Shown: positions 6,762-14,509, counted from the stretch's first letter. The stretch: DNA of 32,410 nucleotides from Candidatus Terrybacteria bacterium RIFCSPHIGHO2_01_FULL_48_17 (GCA_001822835.1 MHSS01000009.1:1-32410), one strand, 5' to 3'. Notes: a model not told the origin generated them from the sequence alone. A program made the numbers and translations.

Positions 6762-8309
6762 TTACGTCTCCGTGTCCGAAGGACCGGTTGACCCCCCGGG
6801 GGGATCTAAATCATTTGGTGCGCCAGGCGGACGAGGCGGGCCTGCCTGCCGCGTCAGCATAAGCGCGGCGAGCCGGCGTTGTGCTTCTATGATAACGCTT
6901 TGCGTGTGCTGTTCGAGCTTTTCGATATCCGGAGTATCGGGGTAATCAATCACGGCTTCTTGAAGTGCCTTTGCGAGGTATGCGCTATCAAAATTCTCAG
7001 AATTTCTTGGCGGTTCCGAGGCATATGCCATAAGCGCGTCGCGTGAACGCTGCAGGGCGAGCGTCTTTTCAACTCTGAAAATAATAGTTCCGCCCCTGTA
7101 CAGCTTACCTGCAAGCGCTACGCGACTTAACGGATTGCGTACGTTTCGCTCAAGCGCTGTTTGCAGCATCGCGTCGGTCCAAACCCCTTCATCCCCAAGC
7201 TCGTTTCGTTGCGGCTCTCGCGTTTGCCACAACAGCCATTCCTTGAACGTTGGATCAAAAACAGCAAAAATGCCGTGCTGCTCAAGCCGTTGCTGTATGA
7301 TATTGAGCTCATGTTCCAAAAGCATCATTTGAGCTTCTTTGGTCCGCGGTCCGATAATGACGAGCTCATCCCCGATGGCATCAAGTAGTGTGCCCCAGCG
7401 ATAATTGCTTATTGCTTTGCGCACTTTTAGGAAACTTGCCCTTCGTGATTGGGTTTGATTGTTGGGAAGAGGGAACCCAAGCGTCATTCCTTTCGGAACG
7501 ATGCCATCACGGTCCTGTGCGGTCATCAGCACAATGGAGCGCGTAAAATCGGTCATACCGCCGCCGTAATGCAACGGCAGCTTCCCGGTTGTAAGAATTG
7601 GCATGAGAACCTGCGCGATGAATTCGGGAGGGGCAACATCTACATTTTTGAACACGACGACCGAAAAATATGGTTCGTGTCGTTGGTCAATCTCCATTTG
7701 CACTTGATTGACATGATCTGCAAGGTTGCTAAGTTCTCGGTCAATGTGTATGGATTTTTTGCTTAAACTCTTGAGCTGTTCATTGAGGGCCACCAACCTA
7801 GGAATTATCCTGTCGAAGAATTGTTGCATCCAACGTACGTACGGTATCTTTTCGTGCTCTGTTTTGAGCAGGCGGTGCGGTTCTTCAATAGAATATTGTG
7901 CAACATCTGAAAAAATAATCGCACCATCGGTTTGTTTTGGCGGCCCAAGAAGCTCTCGAAACCATTCAGGGTGTTGCCCTGGATAATACTGCATGCAGTG
8001 AATTGTACATAGGGGAGCGGATCCGTCGCTCGATGTTCCAAGCCATGTGCGTGCAAGCGTTTCGACAATAAGATCAAGGGGGGCCGCGCCGACATGTTCG
8101 CCGCCATCGGTATCGCCAAAAAGAATGCCTCCGTAAATGGGTCGGTCAGGACGCTTACCGCCGCCCTCTGCAGTTTCAATGGCTTTCGCGACTCGCTCAA
8201 AGAAAAGCTGGGTTCCTTGATCGTCTTGATTAATGGCCCTTCCGGCGTTTAAGAGCTCTTGTGCAATATGCGAGAGAGAAAAAATGGGCTGGTGTTGTTT
8301 TCCGGCCAT
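6762..8309 (-). CDS. Degenerate ClpA/ClpB-type AAA+ (D2) protein, probable pseudo-ATPase
   Basis: The 515-residue protein can be aligned by eye with the second ATPase module of the ClpB at 14648-17344, beginning at the domain boundary. GGILFGDTDGGEHVG (61-74) sits where ClpB has [12 protein letters not shown], so the Walker A Lys-Thr is gone. IHCMQYYPGQHPEWF then LLGPP (103-124) matches [15 protein letters not shown] and MIGSPP. After an insertion of about 85 residues rich in predicted helix (128-212), VVVFKNVDVAPPEF replaces [15 protein letters not shown], losing the Walker B acids. Sensor 1 Asn is Gln, and the FVNRLDAV arginine-finger segment reads LLDAIGDEL. The C-terminal tail is Pro-rich. 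The fold thus appears kept and ATP hydrolysis lost. The ATG at 8309 is chosen because AAAGGAAG precedes it. A scaffold or regulatory role towards ClpB is inference. Confidence 0.7.
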   Translation of the reverse strand: MAGKQHQPIFSLSHIAQELLNAGRAINQDDQGTQLFFERVAKAIETAEGGGKRPDRPIYGGILFGDTDGGEHVGAAPLDLIVETLARTWLGTSSDGSAPLCTIHCMQYYPGQHPEWFRELLGPPKQTDGAIIFSDVAQYSIEEPHRLLKTEHEKIPYVRWMQQFFDRIIPRLVALNEQLKSLSKKSIHIDRELSNLADHVNQVQMEIDQRHEPYFSVVVFKNVDVAPPEFIAQVLMPILTTGKLPLHYGGGMTDFTRSIVLMTAQDRDGIVPKGMTLGFPLPNNQTQSRRASFLKVRKAISNYRWGTLLDAIGDELVIIGPRTKEAQMMLLEHELNIIQQRLEQHGIFAVFDPTFKEWLLWQTREPQRNELGDEGVWTDAMLQTALERNVRNPLSRVALAGKLYRGGTIIFRVEKTLALQRSRDALMAYASEPPRNSENFDSAYLAKALQEAVIDYPDTPDIEKLEQHTQSVIIEAQRRLAALMLTRQAGPPRPPGAPNDLDPPGGSTGPSDTET

Positions 8310-8353
8310 CTTCGTTACTTCCTTTCCGTTTTTTGTCAACGTACGGTGATATA

Positions 8354-8382
8354 ACCATAACGCGTTTTTTTATTTTTGTCAA
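8354..8382 (-). promoter_or_regulatory. Promoter of the degenerate AAA+ gene
   Basis: On the minus strand a consensus TTGACA (8377-8382) is followed by a 17-base A-rich spacer and TATGGT (8354-8359). The leader of about 38 bases contains the AAAGGAAG ribosome-binding site. Confidence 0.6.
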
Positions 8383-8425
8383 AAGCTTTTCAAATGAACC
8401 CCACCTATGCTATATGAGAAAAGAC

Positions 8426-9079
8426 ATGCAATGGAAATTATCTCCTTCTTCCCTTACGCTTTTTGAAGATTGCCCCCGCTGTTTTTGGTTGTATATCCGG
8501 GAGCGGCATGCGCGGCCCTCTATTCCCGTTGCAAAAATTACGGAGGGAATGGATAGGGTGATGAAGGCCTATTTTGATTCGTTTCGCAAAAACGGCACCC
8601 TTCCGCCTGAGCTTTTGGGTAAGGTGGATGCGCGTTTGGTGGGCGACCAGACGCTTATGGAACAGTGGCGCAGCTTCATCGGAGCAGAGGAGAACGATGT
8701 GTTGTTTCGGGGAAAGCTCGACGAATGTTTGGTGGATAATGAAGGCCGTTTCATCCCGTTTGATTTCAAAACAAAGGGAGACGTGCCGCGCCAAGACGCA
8801 TTCAAATATTATGTAACACAGCTGGAAAGCTACGGTTGGCTTCTTGAAAAAAACGGCTACCCTCCTTCCCAGAAAGCGTATTTAATGTACGTTTACCCAA
8901 AAGCAGTGGGGGATAATATGATGGTAGATTTTGGATCGGAACTTCAGGAGGTAATAATCGAGCCGAAACGCATTAGCGACCAACTCAAGTCCGCTTCGGC
9001 TTTACTCGCATCTCCAATTCCCCAGCGGCACGGCGCTTGTCAATTTTGCGTATGGGTTGAACGCACGCACGCGCTTTAA
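8426..9079 (+). CDS. PD-(D/E)XK nuclease, Cas4/RecB-like
   Basis: The 217-residue protein carries the core of a PD-(D/E)XK nuclease. An Asp occurs in FRGKLDECLV and the Asp-x-Lys pair in PFDFKTKG, followed by a Gln/Tyr segment (TQLESYGW) typical of the RecB/Cas4 branch. CPRC near the N-terminus and CQFC near the C-terminus could bind an iron-sulfur cluster as in AddB and Cas4. LSPSSLTLFEDCPRC is a familiar opening for this group. Upstream ATGs at 8414 and beyond overlap the probable promoter, so 8426 is preferred. No CRISPR array or cas genes are nearby, so a role in DNA repair or processing is more likely than adaptation. It is divergent from the degenerate AAA+ gene. Confidence 0.8.
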   Translation: MQWKLSPSSLTLFEDCPRCFWLYIRERHARPSIPVAKITEGMDRVMKAYFDSFRKNGTLPPELLGKVDARLVGDQTLMEQWRSFIGAEENDVLFRGKLDECLVDNEGRFIPFDFKTKGDVPRQDAFKYYVTQLESYGWLLEKNGYPPSQKAYLMYVYPKAVGDNMMVDFGSELQEVIIEPKRISDQLKSASALLASPIPQRHGACQFCVWVERTHAL

Positions 9080-9141
9080 AATACTTAGAAGCTCTCGTGG
9101 TTTTTGGGGCGCTTGGCGTCCTCTCTGTTTTTTGGTAGTTG

Positions 9142-9150
9142 TGATACAAT
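9142..9150 (+). promoter_or_regulatory. Extended -10 promoter of the histidine kinase gene
   Basis: TGA-TACAAT (9142-9150) fits an extended -10 element. No good -35 is visible. The start site would be within a base or two of the ATG at 9158, implying a leaderless mRNA. Confidence 0.45.
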
Positions 9151-9157
9151 AAAAACA

Positions 9158-10450
9158 ATGGAAGAGCTGAAGCACGCCGATATATTGCCGTTAGAGCGGT
9201 ATCCTTCGTTAGGAAGCCCCATCCTTTTTATTGCCGCAGCACTAACTCTTTTTACAACGCTGGCCCTCGCTTTGGGGAGCGTGGAAGTTTCTTCGCAAGG
9301 AACCGCATATTCTTTGCTCGCCATAGGGTCTGCGGTTTTTTTGAGCGCTGCCTTCACGCGCCAAAAACTAGTGCGCGCCTCGGCAATTGCCTTTAACTTT
9401 TCCTGCTACGTGGTATTTATCGGCATGGTTACGGGCTTTGTGGTGCTTACCGACGGTCCCGCGAGCGCGGTTTTTTTCTTTTTCTATATCATTTCGGTTT
9501 TAGCGCCCCAGCGCGTGCCGGTTCTTCAGGCCATTTTGCTCAACACGTTGATAGCCGGAGGAATTATTTTTATCTTTGTAAAAACATTTGGCGTGCCCCT
9601 TGAGGTTGAAGAACGCCAACAGCTTGGTTTTTCGTTGCTTTATCTTATGGCAGTAGCGACGGCTGGGGTATTGGCCCGTTACCAAGTTGAGCGCGCATTT
9701 GGCGCGTATCTGAAAGAACATTCAGAGAGCAAGCGCCTTGCCGAAGCCGCAAAGCTCAAGGATGAACTTGCATTTATTGCAGCACATGAGCTGCGCTCTC
9801 CCGTAACGACAATCCGCGGCTATCTTTCTTTATTTCGTTCCGGAGATTTTGGACAACTAAGCCAGGCAGCGCAACAAGCATTGGAGGTGATGTGGCAGAG
9901 CATTGAACGGTTGCGTACGCTCGTTGCCGACCTTCTTGATGTTTCGCGTATTGAATCGGGAAAATTACGTTTGGTTATGGAGCGAGTTGACGCGGGAGAT
10001 CTTGTGGCGGGCGTCTGCGCCGGCCTTCGTCCAAAGGCAGAAGAAAAAGAACACGATCTTGTATGTAATGCAGCATCAATTCGTGGCGTTTTAATTGATG
10101 CTGACGCCGTACGTTTGCAAGAGGTATTCACAAATATTGTAGACAACGCCATTAAATATACTCCACCGCACGGTATTATAAAGGTAGACGCCGAACACGA
10201 GGATGGCCGTATATCCGTAATGGTTTCCGATACGGGTCCGGGCATTCCCGACAGCGCGAAAAAACATATTTTTGAAAGATTTTATCGCGTTCCGCGAAAA
10301 GGGGAGCAAATTGAAGGAACGGGCCTGGGACTTTTTATTAGCAAAAACTTGGTTGTGGCAATGCACGGTACTATCTCTTTTCAATCAAAAGAAGGGGAGG
10401 GTACCACCTTTACGGTAGTGCTTCCCTCGGTTTCGAAAGATAGCGCGTGA
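9158..10450 (+). CDS. Sensor histidine kinase with membrane-embedded input domain
   Basis: The 430-residue protein has about six hydrophobic helices in residues 20-175 with only short loops. It therefore probably senses a membrane or intramembrane signal rather than a periplasmic ligand. The kinase core follows: H-box AAHELRSPVTTIRGY with phospho-acceptor His210, then LLDVSRIESGKL, N-box NIVDNAIKYTP, G1 box VSDTGPGIP, F-box IFERFYRV and G2 box GTGLGLFISK. All catalytic motifs are intact. No response regulator gene is adjacent, so it is an orphan kinase whose partner is elsewhere. The upstream in-frame TTG at 9104 would overlap the promoter, so ATG 9158 is preferred. A terminator follows at 10496. 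Confidence 0.93.
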   Translation: MEELKHADILPLERYPSLGSPILFIAAALTLFTTLALALGSVEVSSQGTAYSLLAIGSAVFLSAAFTRQKLVRASAIAFNFSCYVVFIGMVTGFVVLTDGPASAVFFFFYIISVLAPQRVPVLQAILLNTLIAGGIIFIFVKTFGVPLEVEERQQLGFSLLYLMAVATAGVLARYQVERAFGAYLKEHSESKRLAEAAKLKDELAFIAAHELRSPVTTIRGYLSLFRSGDFGQLSQAAQQALEVMWQSIERLRTLVADLLDVSRIESGKLRLVMERVDAGDLVAGVCAGLRPKAEEKEHDLVCNAASIRGVLIDADAVRLQEVFTNIVDNAIKYTPPHGIIKVDAEHEDGRISVMVSDTGPGIPDSAKKHIFERFYRVPRKGEQIEGTGLGLFISKNLVVAMHGTISFQSKEGEGTTFTVVLPSVSKDSA

Positions 10451-10495
10451 AACAGATATTATTTCGTGGGCACGCTGGTGTAATCTTTTGGATGC

Positions 10496-10519
10496 AAGCG
10501 CCTCTGGCGCTTTTTATTT
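10496..10519 (+). terminator. Terminator of the histidine kinase gene
   Basis: A 7-bp stem AAGCGCC/GGCGCTT with a 3-base loop TCT is followed by TTTATTT, 45 bases after the kinase stop codon. Confidence 0.75.
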
Positions 10520-10523
10520 GATA

Positions 10524-10532
10524 TGCTATAAA
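10524..10532 (+). promoter_or_regulatory. Extended -10 promoter of the six-hairpin glycosidase gene
   Basis: TGC-TATAAA is an extended -10 element just after the terminator, with no clear -35. The leader of about 35 bases contains AAAAGGGG eight bases before the ATG at 10574, and a five-codon ORF (10551-10568) that overlaps the ribosome-binding site. Confidence 0.45.
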
Positions 10533-10573
10533 ATAATTCTACGATCTTTTATGAATCAAAAGGGGTGAACGGC

Positions 10574-11752
10574 ATGGATCTAGTTATTCCCGATTGGCGC
10601 GGAGCTGTCGAAGGGCTTTTTACTGCACGGCTTTTTGGAAGCGAAACCTTGCTGTTGCCGGTTGCCGGAAAGAGAATTGACGGTGCTTCTGACTACTCGC
10701 GTCTTTTCGCCCGGGACACGCTCCTTTCCGCCTTTACTTTTTCCGATTTGCCACATGAAGCAACGGCGCACTTACTGGAAAATTCGCTGCGCTATTTTGC
10801 AGCTCACCAAGGAAGAAAACCAGATCCTTTCACCAACGAGGAGCCGGGCAAGACACTTCATGAACTTGAAGGCATACCGTTGCGTGGTCACAATACGCTG
10901 TTTTCTGCGTGCGATACCGTTTCGCTTTTTCTTATCGGGTGTGCGCGGTATGCCAGAAGCGCTTATTTTGAACAAGAAGCGTGGGACTATCTTGTGCCGC
11001 GCATGCACGCAGGGCTTGGATATTTGCGCGCACATATTGAAGACGGCCTTTTCCTTGAAGACCCGCGCCACAGTGGCGCAAAAGATTTTGCGTTGCTGGC
11101 AACCTATTGGCGCGACTACGGCATTGGGGGGCGGCGTGGCAGGCATCTATACTATCCTTGCGCCTTTTTATTGGTGCAGGCACAGGTTGTTGCGGCTTTG
11201 CGCGAGCTTTTATATTTAGCCAAGATCAAACGGTTTTCCGGAGAGCTTGCGCGTCTTGAGGGGGAGCTAAAAGCCGCACGCAAAGCGTTTTTGAGCTTTT
11301 TTGGGTCGGGAGCCGCAGCTCCCGTTGCGATTGATGCGAAGGGCCCAATTCATTTTGTATCCACCGATCCTGCGCACGCATTGTATTACCTTGAGCCGGA
11401 TGATGTCTCGTATCCCTACCTTTGCGACGCACAAGATTTGCTTGGAGATCTTAAAACGCCGTGGGGATTCAAGACCTGGAAACGGGATAAAAAAATTCCT
11501 GCAATGAACTGGGAACCAGAACGAATCTGGCCATGGGAGCACGCGTTTATCGCGCAGGGTCTAAAGAAGCACGGCGCATACCATGACTTCGAAGATGCGA
11601 TATCACCCGCGCGTTTCCTTGCGGAAAGCGGAATTCCTTTTACCGAGTTTTTGGAATTAAAATACGGCAAGCCCCATGCTGCCGGCTGCCACGTACAACT
11701 ATGGACCTGCGCCTATTGGGCGTGGGTGGAACAGCAACACTTGCCCCGATAA
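10574..11752 (+). CDS. Six-hairpin (alpha/alpha) glycosidase, amylo-alpha-1,6-glucosidase-like
   Basis: The 392-residue protein resembles the catalytic domain of bacterial glycogen-debranching-type and related six-hairpin glycosidases. Typical segments are SRLFARDTLLSAF, GHNTLFSACDT, DFALLATYWRD and the C-terminal ERIWPWEHAF and HVQLWTCAYWAW. Acidic residues in Arg-Asp (RDT) and in Trp-Glu-His (WEH) are candidate catalytic or substrate-binding groups. There is no export signal, so it likely acts on intracellular alpha-glucan or oligosaccharide. The gene stands alone between two terminators. A GTG nine bases upstream is also in frame, but AAAAGGGG abuts it and is well spaced for ATG 10574. The exact GH family cannot be fixed by eye. 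Confidence 0.7.
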   Translation: MDLVIPDWRGAVEGLFTARLFGSETLLLPVAGKRIDGASDYSRLFARDTLLSAFTFSDLPHEATAHLLENSLRYFAAHQGRKPDPFTNEEPGKTLHELEGIPLRGHNTLFSACDTVSLFLIGCARYARSAYFEQEAWDYLVPRMHAGLGYLRAHIEDGLFLEDPRHSGAKDFALLATYWRDYGIGGRRGRHLYYPCAFLLVQAQVVAALRELLYLAKIKRFSGELARLEGELKAARKAFLSFFGSGAAAPVAIDAKGPIHFVSTDPAHALYYLEPDDVSYPYLCDAQDLLGDLKTPWGFKTWKRDKKIPAMNWEPERIWPWEHAFIAQGLKKHGAYHDFEDAISPARFLAESGIPFTEFLELKYGKPHAAGCHVQLWTCAYWAWVEQQHLPR

Positions 11753-11770
11753 GTTCGGGGCTTTTAATTT
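11743..11770 (+). terminator. Terminator overlapping the glycosidase stop codon
   Basis: The stem GCCCCGA/TCGGGGC (7 bp) has the loop TAAGT, which contains the TAA stop codon, and is followed by TTTTAATTT. Confidence 0.75.
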
Positions 11771-11791
11771 GTAGTGCTTGCTCATTACCTG

Positions 11792-11819
11792 TTGCAAAAA
11801 AATGAACAAGAAATATAAT
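11792..11819 (+). promoter_or_regulatory. Promoter of htrA
   Basis: TTGCAA (11792-11797), a 16-base spacer and a perfect TATAAT (11814-11819) are present. Transcription would start around 11826, three bases before the ATG at 11829. The upstream ATG at 11802 lies inside the promoter and is rejected as a start. Confidence 0.7.
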
Positions 11820-11828
11820 ACGATTTGT

Positions 11829-13043
11829 ATGAAACAGACACTTTTTATAGTCGTGGCAGCAGCCGCTACAAGCGTAATCGTTTCGGCTGCAACAGTTATG
11901 GCAATCGCGGTCTGGCATCCCTTTGCAATAACGTTAGCTCCTCTGACGCAGGCGCCACAGCAATCAAATGCCCCGAGTCCAATTTCACAAGAGAGCGCCA
12001 GCTCCGTGGTGTCGATTGTGGAAGCCGCCTCGCCCGCGGTGGTCTCGGTAGTAGCTACCAGGGATGTTCCTATTGTTGAGCGTTTTTTCGAATCGCCCTT
12101 CCCGGATGATCCGTTGTTTGAGCAGTTCTTCGGACCGTTTTTTAGTGTTCCGCGCGAGCGTCAACAGGGAACCGAACGGCGGCAAGTTGCAGCGGGATCT
12201 GGTTTTATCGTACGCAAAGACGGGCTAGTGGTTACCAACCGTCATGTCGTGGATATTCAAGATGCGGAATTTACCGTGTTCTTCGCTTCGGGTGAGACAG
12301 CGACTGCAAATGTAGTAGCCGTTGATTCGCTTGAAGACATCGCGTTGTTACAGATTCAAGAGAAGAAAGAGTTTCCGTATCTTGAGCTTGGCGATTCGGA
12401 TGTGTTGAAGGTTGGAGAGACGGTTATCGCCATTGGAAATGCGCTGGGAGAATTTCAAAATACGGTTTCTGTAGGAGTTATTTCGGGACTCAACCGTCGT
12501 ATTGTGGCGGGAGGAGGAGGACAAAGCGAGGTGCTCGAGGGAGTTATTCAGACCGATGCTGCAATTAATCAAGGAAACTCCGGAGGCCCGTTGCTGAATC
12601 TTTTGGGTAAGGTTGTGGGTGTAAATACGGCTATTGCCGCAGGGTCCGAAAATATCGGTTTTGCAATTCCTATTAACAAGGCAACAGAATCCTTGCAATC
12701 GTTTGAACAATCCGGCAAAATCACGCACGCCTTTTTGGGAGTGCGTTATGTGCCCGTAACAAATGAAATTAAAGAGGCGCGAAAGCTTTCGGTCGACTAT
12801 GGCGCTTTGGTGGTAGGGTCGCAGGACGGAAAAGAGCCCGGCGTTTTGCCCGACTCTCCTGCGGCAAAAGCCGGTATTCATGAAGGCGATGTGATTTTGG
12901 AATTTAACGGCGAGCGCATTGACGAGAGGCATTCGCTGGCGGAGTTCGTGCGAAGTAAAAAAGTAGGGGAGACGGTAACGGTGAAGGTGTTGAGTGCAGG
13001 AGAGGAGCGCGAGGTGCAAGTAACGTTGGGTGAGGCGCCTTGA
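11829..13043 (+). CDS. htrA: HtrA/Deg-type serine protease with one PDZ domain
   Basis: The 404-residue envelope protease has an N-terminal signal anchor (residues about 5-30), a Pro/Ser/Gln linker, a trypsin-like domain and one C-terminal PDZ domain (about 305-400). The catalytic triad is complete: His139 in TNRHVV, Asp170 in LEDIALL and Ser251 in GNSGGPLL. The PDZ domain shows the usual SPAAKAGIHEGDVILEFNG segment. It should degrade or refold damaged exported proteins. The start is set by the strong promoter just upstream, which leaves almost no leader and no ribosome-binding site. A dispersed repeat follows the gene. The window also contains an HtrA-like relative without the triad (18091-18813). 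Confidence 0.95.
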   Translation: MKQTLFIVVAAAATSVIVSAATVMAIAVWHPFAITLAPLTQAPQQSNAPSPISQESASSVVSIVEAASPAVVSVVATRDVPIVERFFESPFPDDPLFEQFFGPFFSVPRERQQGTERRQVAAGSGFIVRKDGLVVTNRHVVDIQDAEFTVFFASGETATANVVAVDSLEDIALLQIQEKKEFPYLELGDSDVLKVGETVIAIGNALGEFQNTVSVGVISGLNRRIVAGGGGQSEVLEGVIQTDAAINQGNSGGPLLNLLGKVVGVNTAIAAGSENIGFAIPINKATESLQSFEQSGKITHAFLGVRYVPVTNEIKEARKLSVDYGALVVGSQDGKEPGVLPDSPAAKAGIHEGDVILEFNGERIDERHSLAEFVRSKKVGETVTVKVLSAGEEREVQVTLGEAP

Positions 13044-13049
13044 GAGCGG

Positions 13050-13170
13050 GTTCGCGGGGGGCTATTTGCGAAACGCGACAAACCCCAGCGTGGCTTGTCG
13101 CTCTGTCCTCGGCTCGCCTCCGACCATGCGGCTCGCCTGCGGAGGTTCGCAAATATCCCTCCGCTCACTC
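13050..13170. repeat. Dispersed palindromic repeat, copy 1
   Basis: This 121-base intergenic element is nearly the same as one at 20149-20285. An outer inverted pair TATTTGCGAA (13063-13072) / TTCGCAAATA (13146-13155) encloses an inner hairpin GCGACAAACC / GGCTTGTCGC (13075-13084 with 13092-13101, one mismatch, loop CCAGCGT). It follows directly after htrA. Confidence 0.85.
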
Positions 13171-13221
13171 ATATATTTTTCCTTCGGCACTTATTTTTTA
13201 AATGGAGAGGGAAAACAGGAA

Positions 13222-13242
13222 AGCCGAGCATGGTGCTCGGCT
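13222..13242 (-). terminator. Terminator of the DUF4177-like gene
   Basis: A perfect 9-bp stem AGCCGAGCA/TGCTCGGCT has a 3-base loop. On the minus strand it is followed by a T-rich stretch. It lies 16 bases past the stop of the minus-strand gene. Confidence 0.65.
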
Positions 13243-13258
13243 CTGTTAGTTATACCCG

Positions 13259-13477
13259 TTAGCTTCCCCAGCCGGATGATCTTTTTGGTTTTTCTGCTGC
13301 ATTGGGTTGAGAAACCTGTACAGGGCGCTTGAAGAAAAGATCAAAGTAATTGTTACGATCACCCAGTGGTGCTGCAGAAACGAGTTCCCACCCTTGTTTT
13401 GCGCGAGTATCGATTTCGTTTTCCACATATATGCGCGATAAGTCCCATACTATCTTGTGTTCAAACCGTTGTTGCAT
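13259..13477 (-). CDS. Small DUF4177-like protein
   Basis: The 72-residue protein shows the pattern of DUF4177 proteins: an N-terminal strand (FEHKIVWDL), a central helix ending in QGWELVSAAPLG, and a final strand ending in FKRP. The Gly-Trp-Glu-Leu-Val core is the most conserved part of that family. Function is unknown. The tail of about 20 residues after FKRP is Pro/Ser/Lys-rich and probably disordered. The ATG has a good ribosome-binding site (AAGGAGAGG) on the minus strand, and a hairpin terminator follows. It is divergently transcribed from the alpha/beta hydrolase gene, so the two may share a control region. Confidence 0.75.
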   Translation of the reverse strand: MQQRFEHKIVWDLSRIYVENEIDTRAKQGWELVSAAPLGDRNNYFDLFFKRPVQVSQPNAAEKPKRSSGWGS

Positions 13478-13491
13478 TTTCTAACCTCTCC

Positions 13492-13519
13492 TTGTCAATG
13501 TACTAATTCGATATATACT
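13492..13519 (+). promoter_or_regulatory. Promoter of the alpha/beta hydrolase gene
   Basis: TTGTCA (13492-13497), a 16-base spacer and TATACT (13514-13519) are present. The leader of about 33 bases carries AAGAAGGGAG before ATG 13559. The palindromic ATATAT core could also serve the divergent gene. Confidence 0.6.
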
Positions 13520-13558
13520 TAACGTAGATCTCTGAAAACGTCAAGAAGGGAGTGTGCG

Positions 13559-14503
13559 ATGTTTGCGTGGTTGATCATTCCGGCTTTAGCCGTCATAACG
13601 GTTGTTGTCATGGGATGGCAATTTCTCAAACTGTTTATTCAGATAAACGTACACAAGCAAGTTGCGAGATATGTTCCGGCCTATCCCGATCACCCCCGCA
13701 AATGGGGTATGACCTATTGCAACGTGCGGTTTGAAACCGAAGATGGTATAGGCCTTTGCGGTTGGGTGATAGCGCCAAAGCGCGACCAAGAAGCACGCGG
13801 AGTTGTGCTGCTACTACACGGGCTTGGCGGTCCTCATGATACCGGAGGGAAATCGCGCCAACTTCCTTGGGCAAACGTATTTGCAGATCAAGGGTATCTT
13901 GTGCTCATGTTTGATTTCCGAAACCATGGTGATAGCGACTCTGGCTTTATCACGTTTGGAAGAGACGAGCTTCTTGATGTTCGCGCGGCACGTAATTTTA
14001 TTGCAAAATCCTGGATGTTATCGGATCTTCCTGTGGTGCTTGCGGGCGTATCTTACGGCGCAGCAACCGCAATTCGTTTTGCAGCAACACACCCGTATAG
14101 TTTCCAAGGAGTAATTGCCATAAGCGGCTATGCCGACTTTTCTCTCATTTTGCACGAGCGCGTGAAAGATCAAACAATCTGGGGTAAGATCCCGGGGATT
14201 TCGCGTTTAGTAGAAGATGCGTTATGCGCAGAGCTTTCGATCTCTGATCTTCGCCAATTATCGCCTTGCGAAGTTGCTGTTCATGTTTCCCCGATGCCGC
14301 TTCTTATTCTTCACGGCACCAGAGACGATATTATAGGAGAACACCATGCGCACCTTTTATATTCTGCGGCGCACGATCCTAAGTCGCTCGTGGTTGTTAA
14401 AGACGGCAGCCATGGATTTTTGTTAGATCCTATTGGCTCGCACAAAGCGGCCTGCGAAGCACGCGAAGCCGTAATTCGATTCACAGAAAGCGTTTCAAGA
14501 TAA
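13559..14503 (+). CDS. Membrane-anchored alpha/beta hydrolase
   Basis: The 314-residue protein has an N-terminal hydrophobic helix (residues about 3-27) and an alpha/beta hydrolase domain. VLLLHGLGG forms the oxyanion strand, FDFRNHGDSD follows, and the nucleophile Ser is in GVSYGAA. The acid is in the GTRDDII segment and the His is in DGSHGFLLD. The arrangement resembles serine aminopeptidase/S33-type and BAAT-like hydrolases that act on esters or acyl groups. The substrate cannot be told. A cap region follows the nucleophile. The gene has its own promoter, a ribosome-binding site and a terminator at 14510, so it is monocistronic. Whether the hydrolase domain faces the cytoplasm or the outside is unclear. 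Confidence 0.88.
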   Translation: MFAWLIIPALAVITVVVMGWQFLKLFIQINVHKQVARYVPAYPDHPRKWGMTYCNVRFETEDGIGLCGWVIAPKRDQEARGVVLLLHGLGGPHDTGGKSRQLPWANVFADQGYLVLMFDFRNHGDSDSGFITFGRDELLDVRAARNFIAKSWMLSDLPVVLAGVSYGAATAIRFAATHPYSFQGVIAISGYADFSLILHERVKDQTIWGKIPGISRLVEDALCAELSISDLRQLSPCEVAVHVSPMPLLILHGTRDDIIGEHHAHLLYSAAHDPKSLVVVKDGSHGFLLDPIGSHKAACEAREAVIRFTESVSR

Positions 14504-14509
14504 ATTTTA

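Noticed and set aside
8426-9079. Cas4 in a CRISPR system
   Set aside because: No repeat array or other cas genes are in the window, so only the general Cas4/RecB-like nuclease call is kept.
10551-10568. Five-codon ORF before the six-hairpin glycosidase as a leader peptide
   Set aside because: It is too short to judge, and it overlaps the ribosome-binding site without other support for attenuation.
11802-11828. Upstream ATG for htrA
   Set aside because: The codon lies within the predicted promoter between -35 and -10, so it would not be transcribed.
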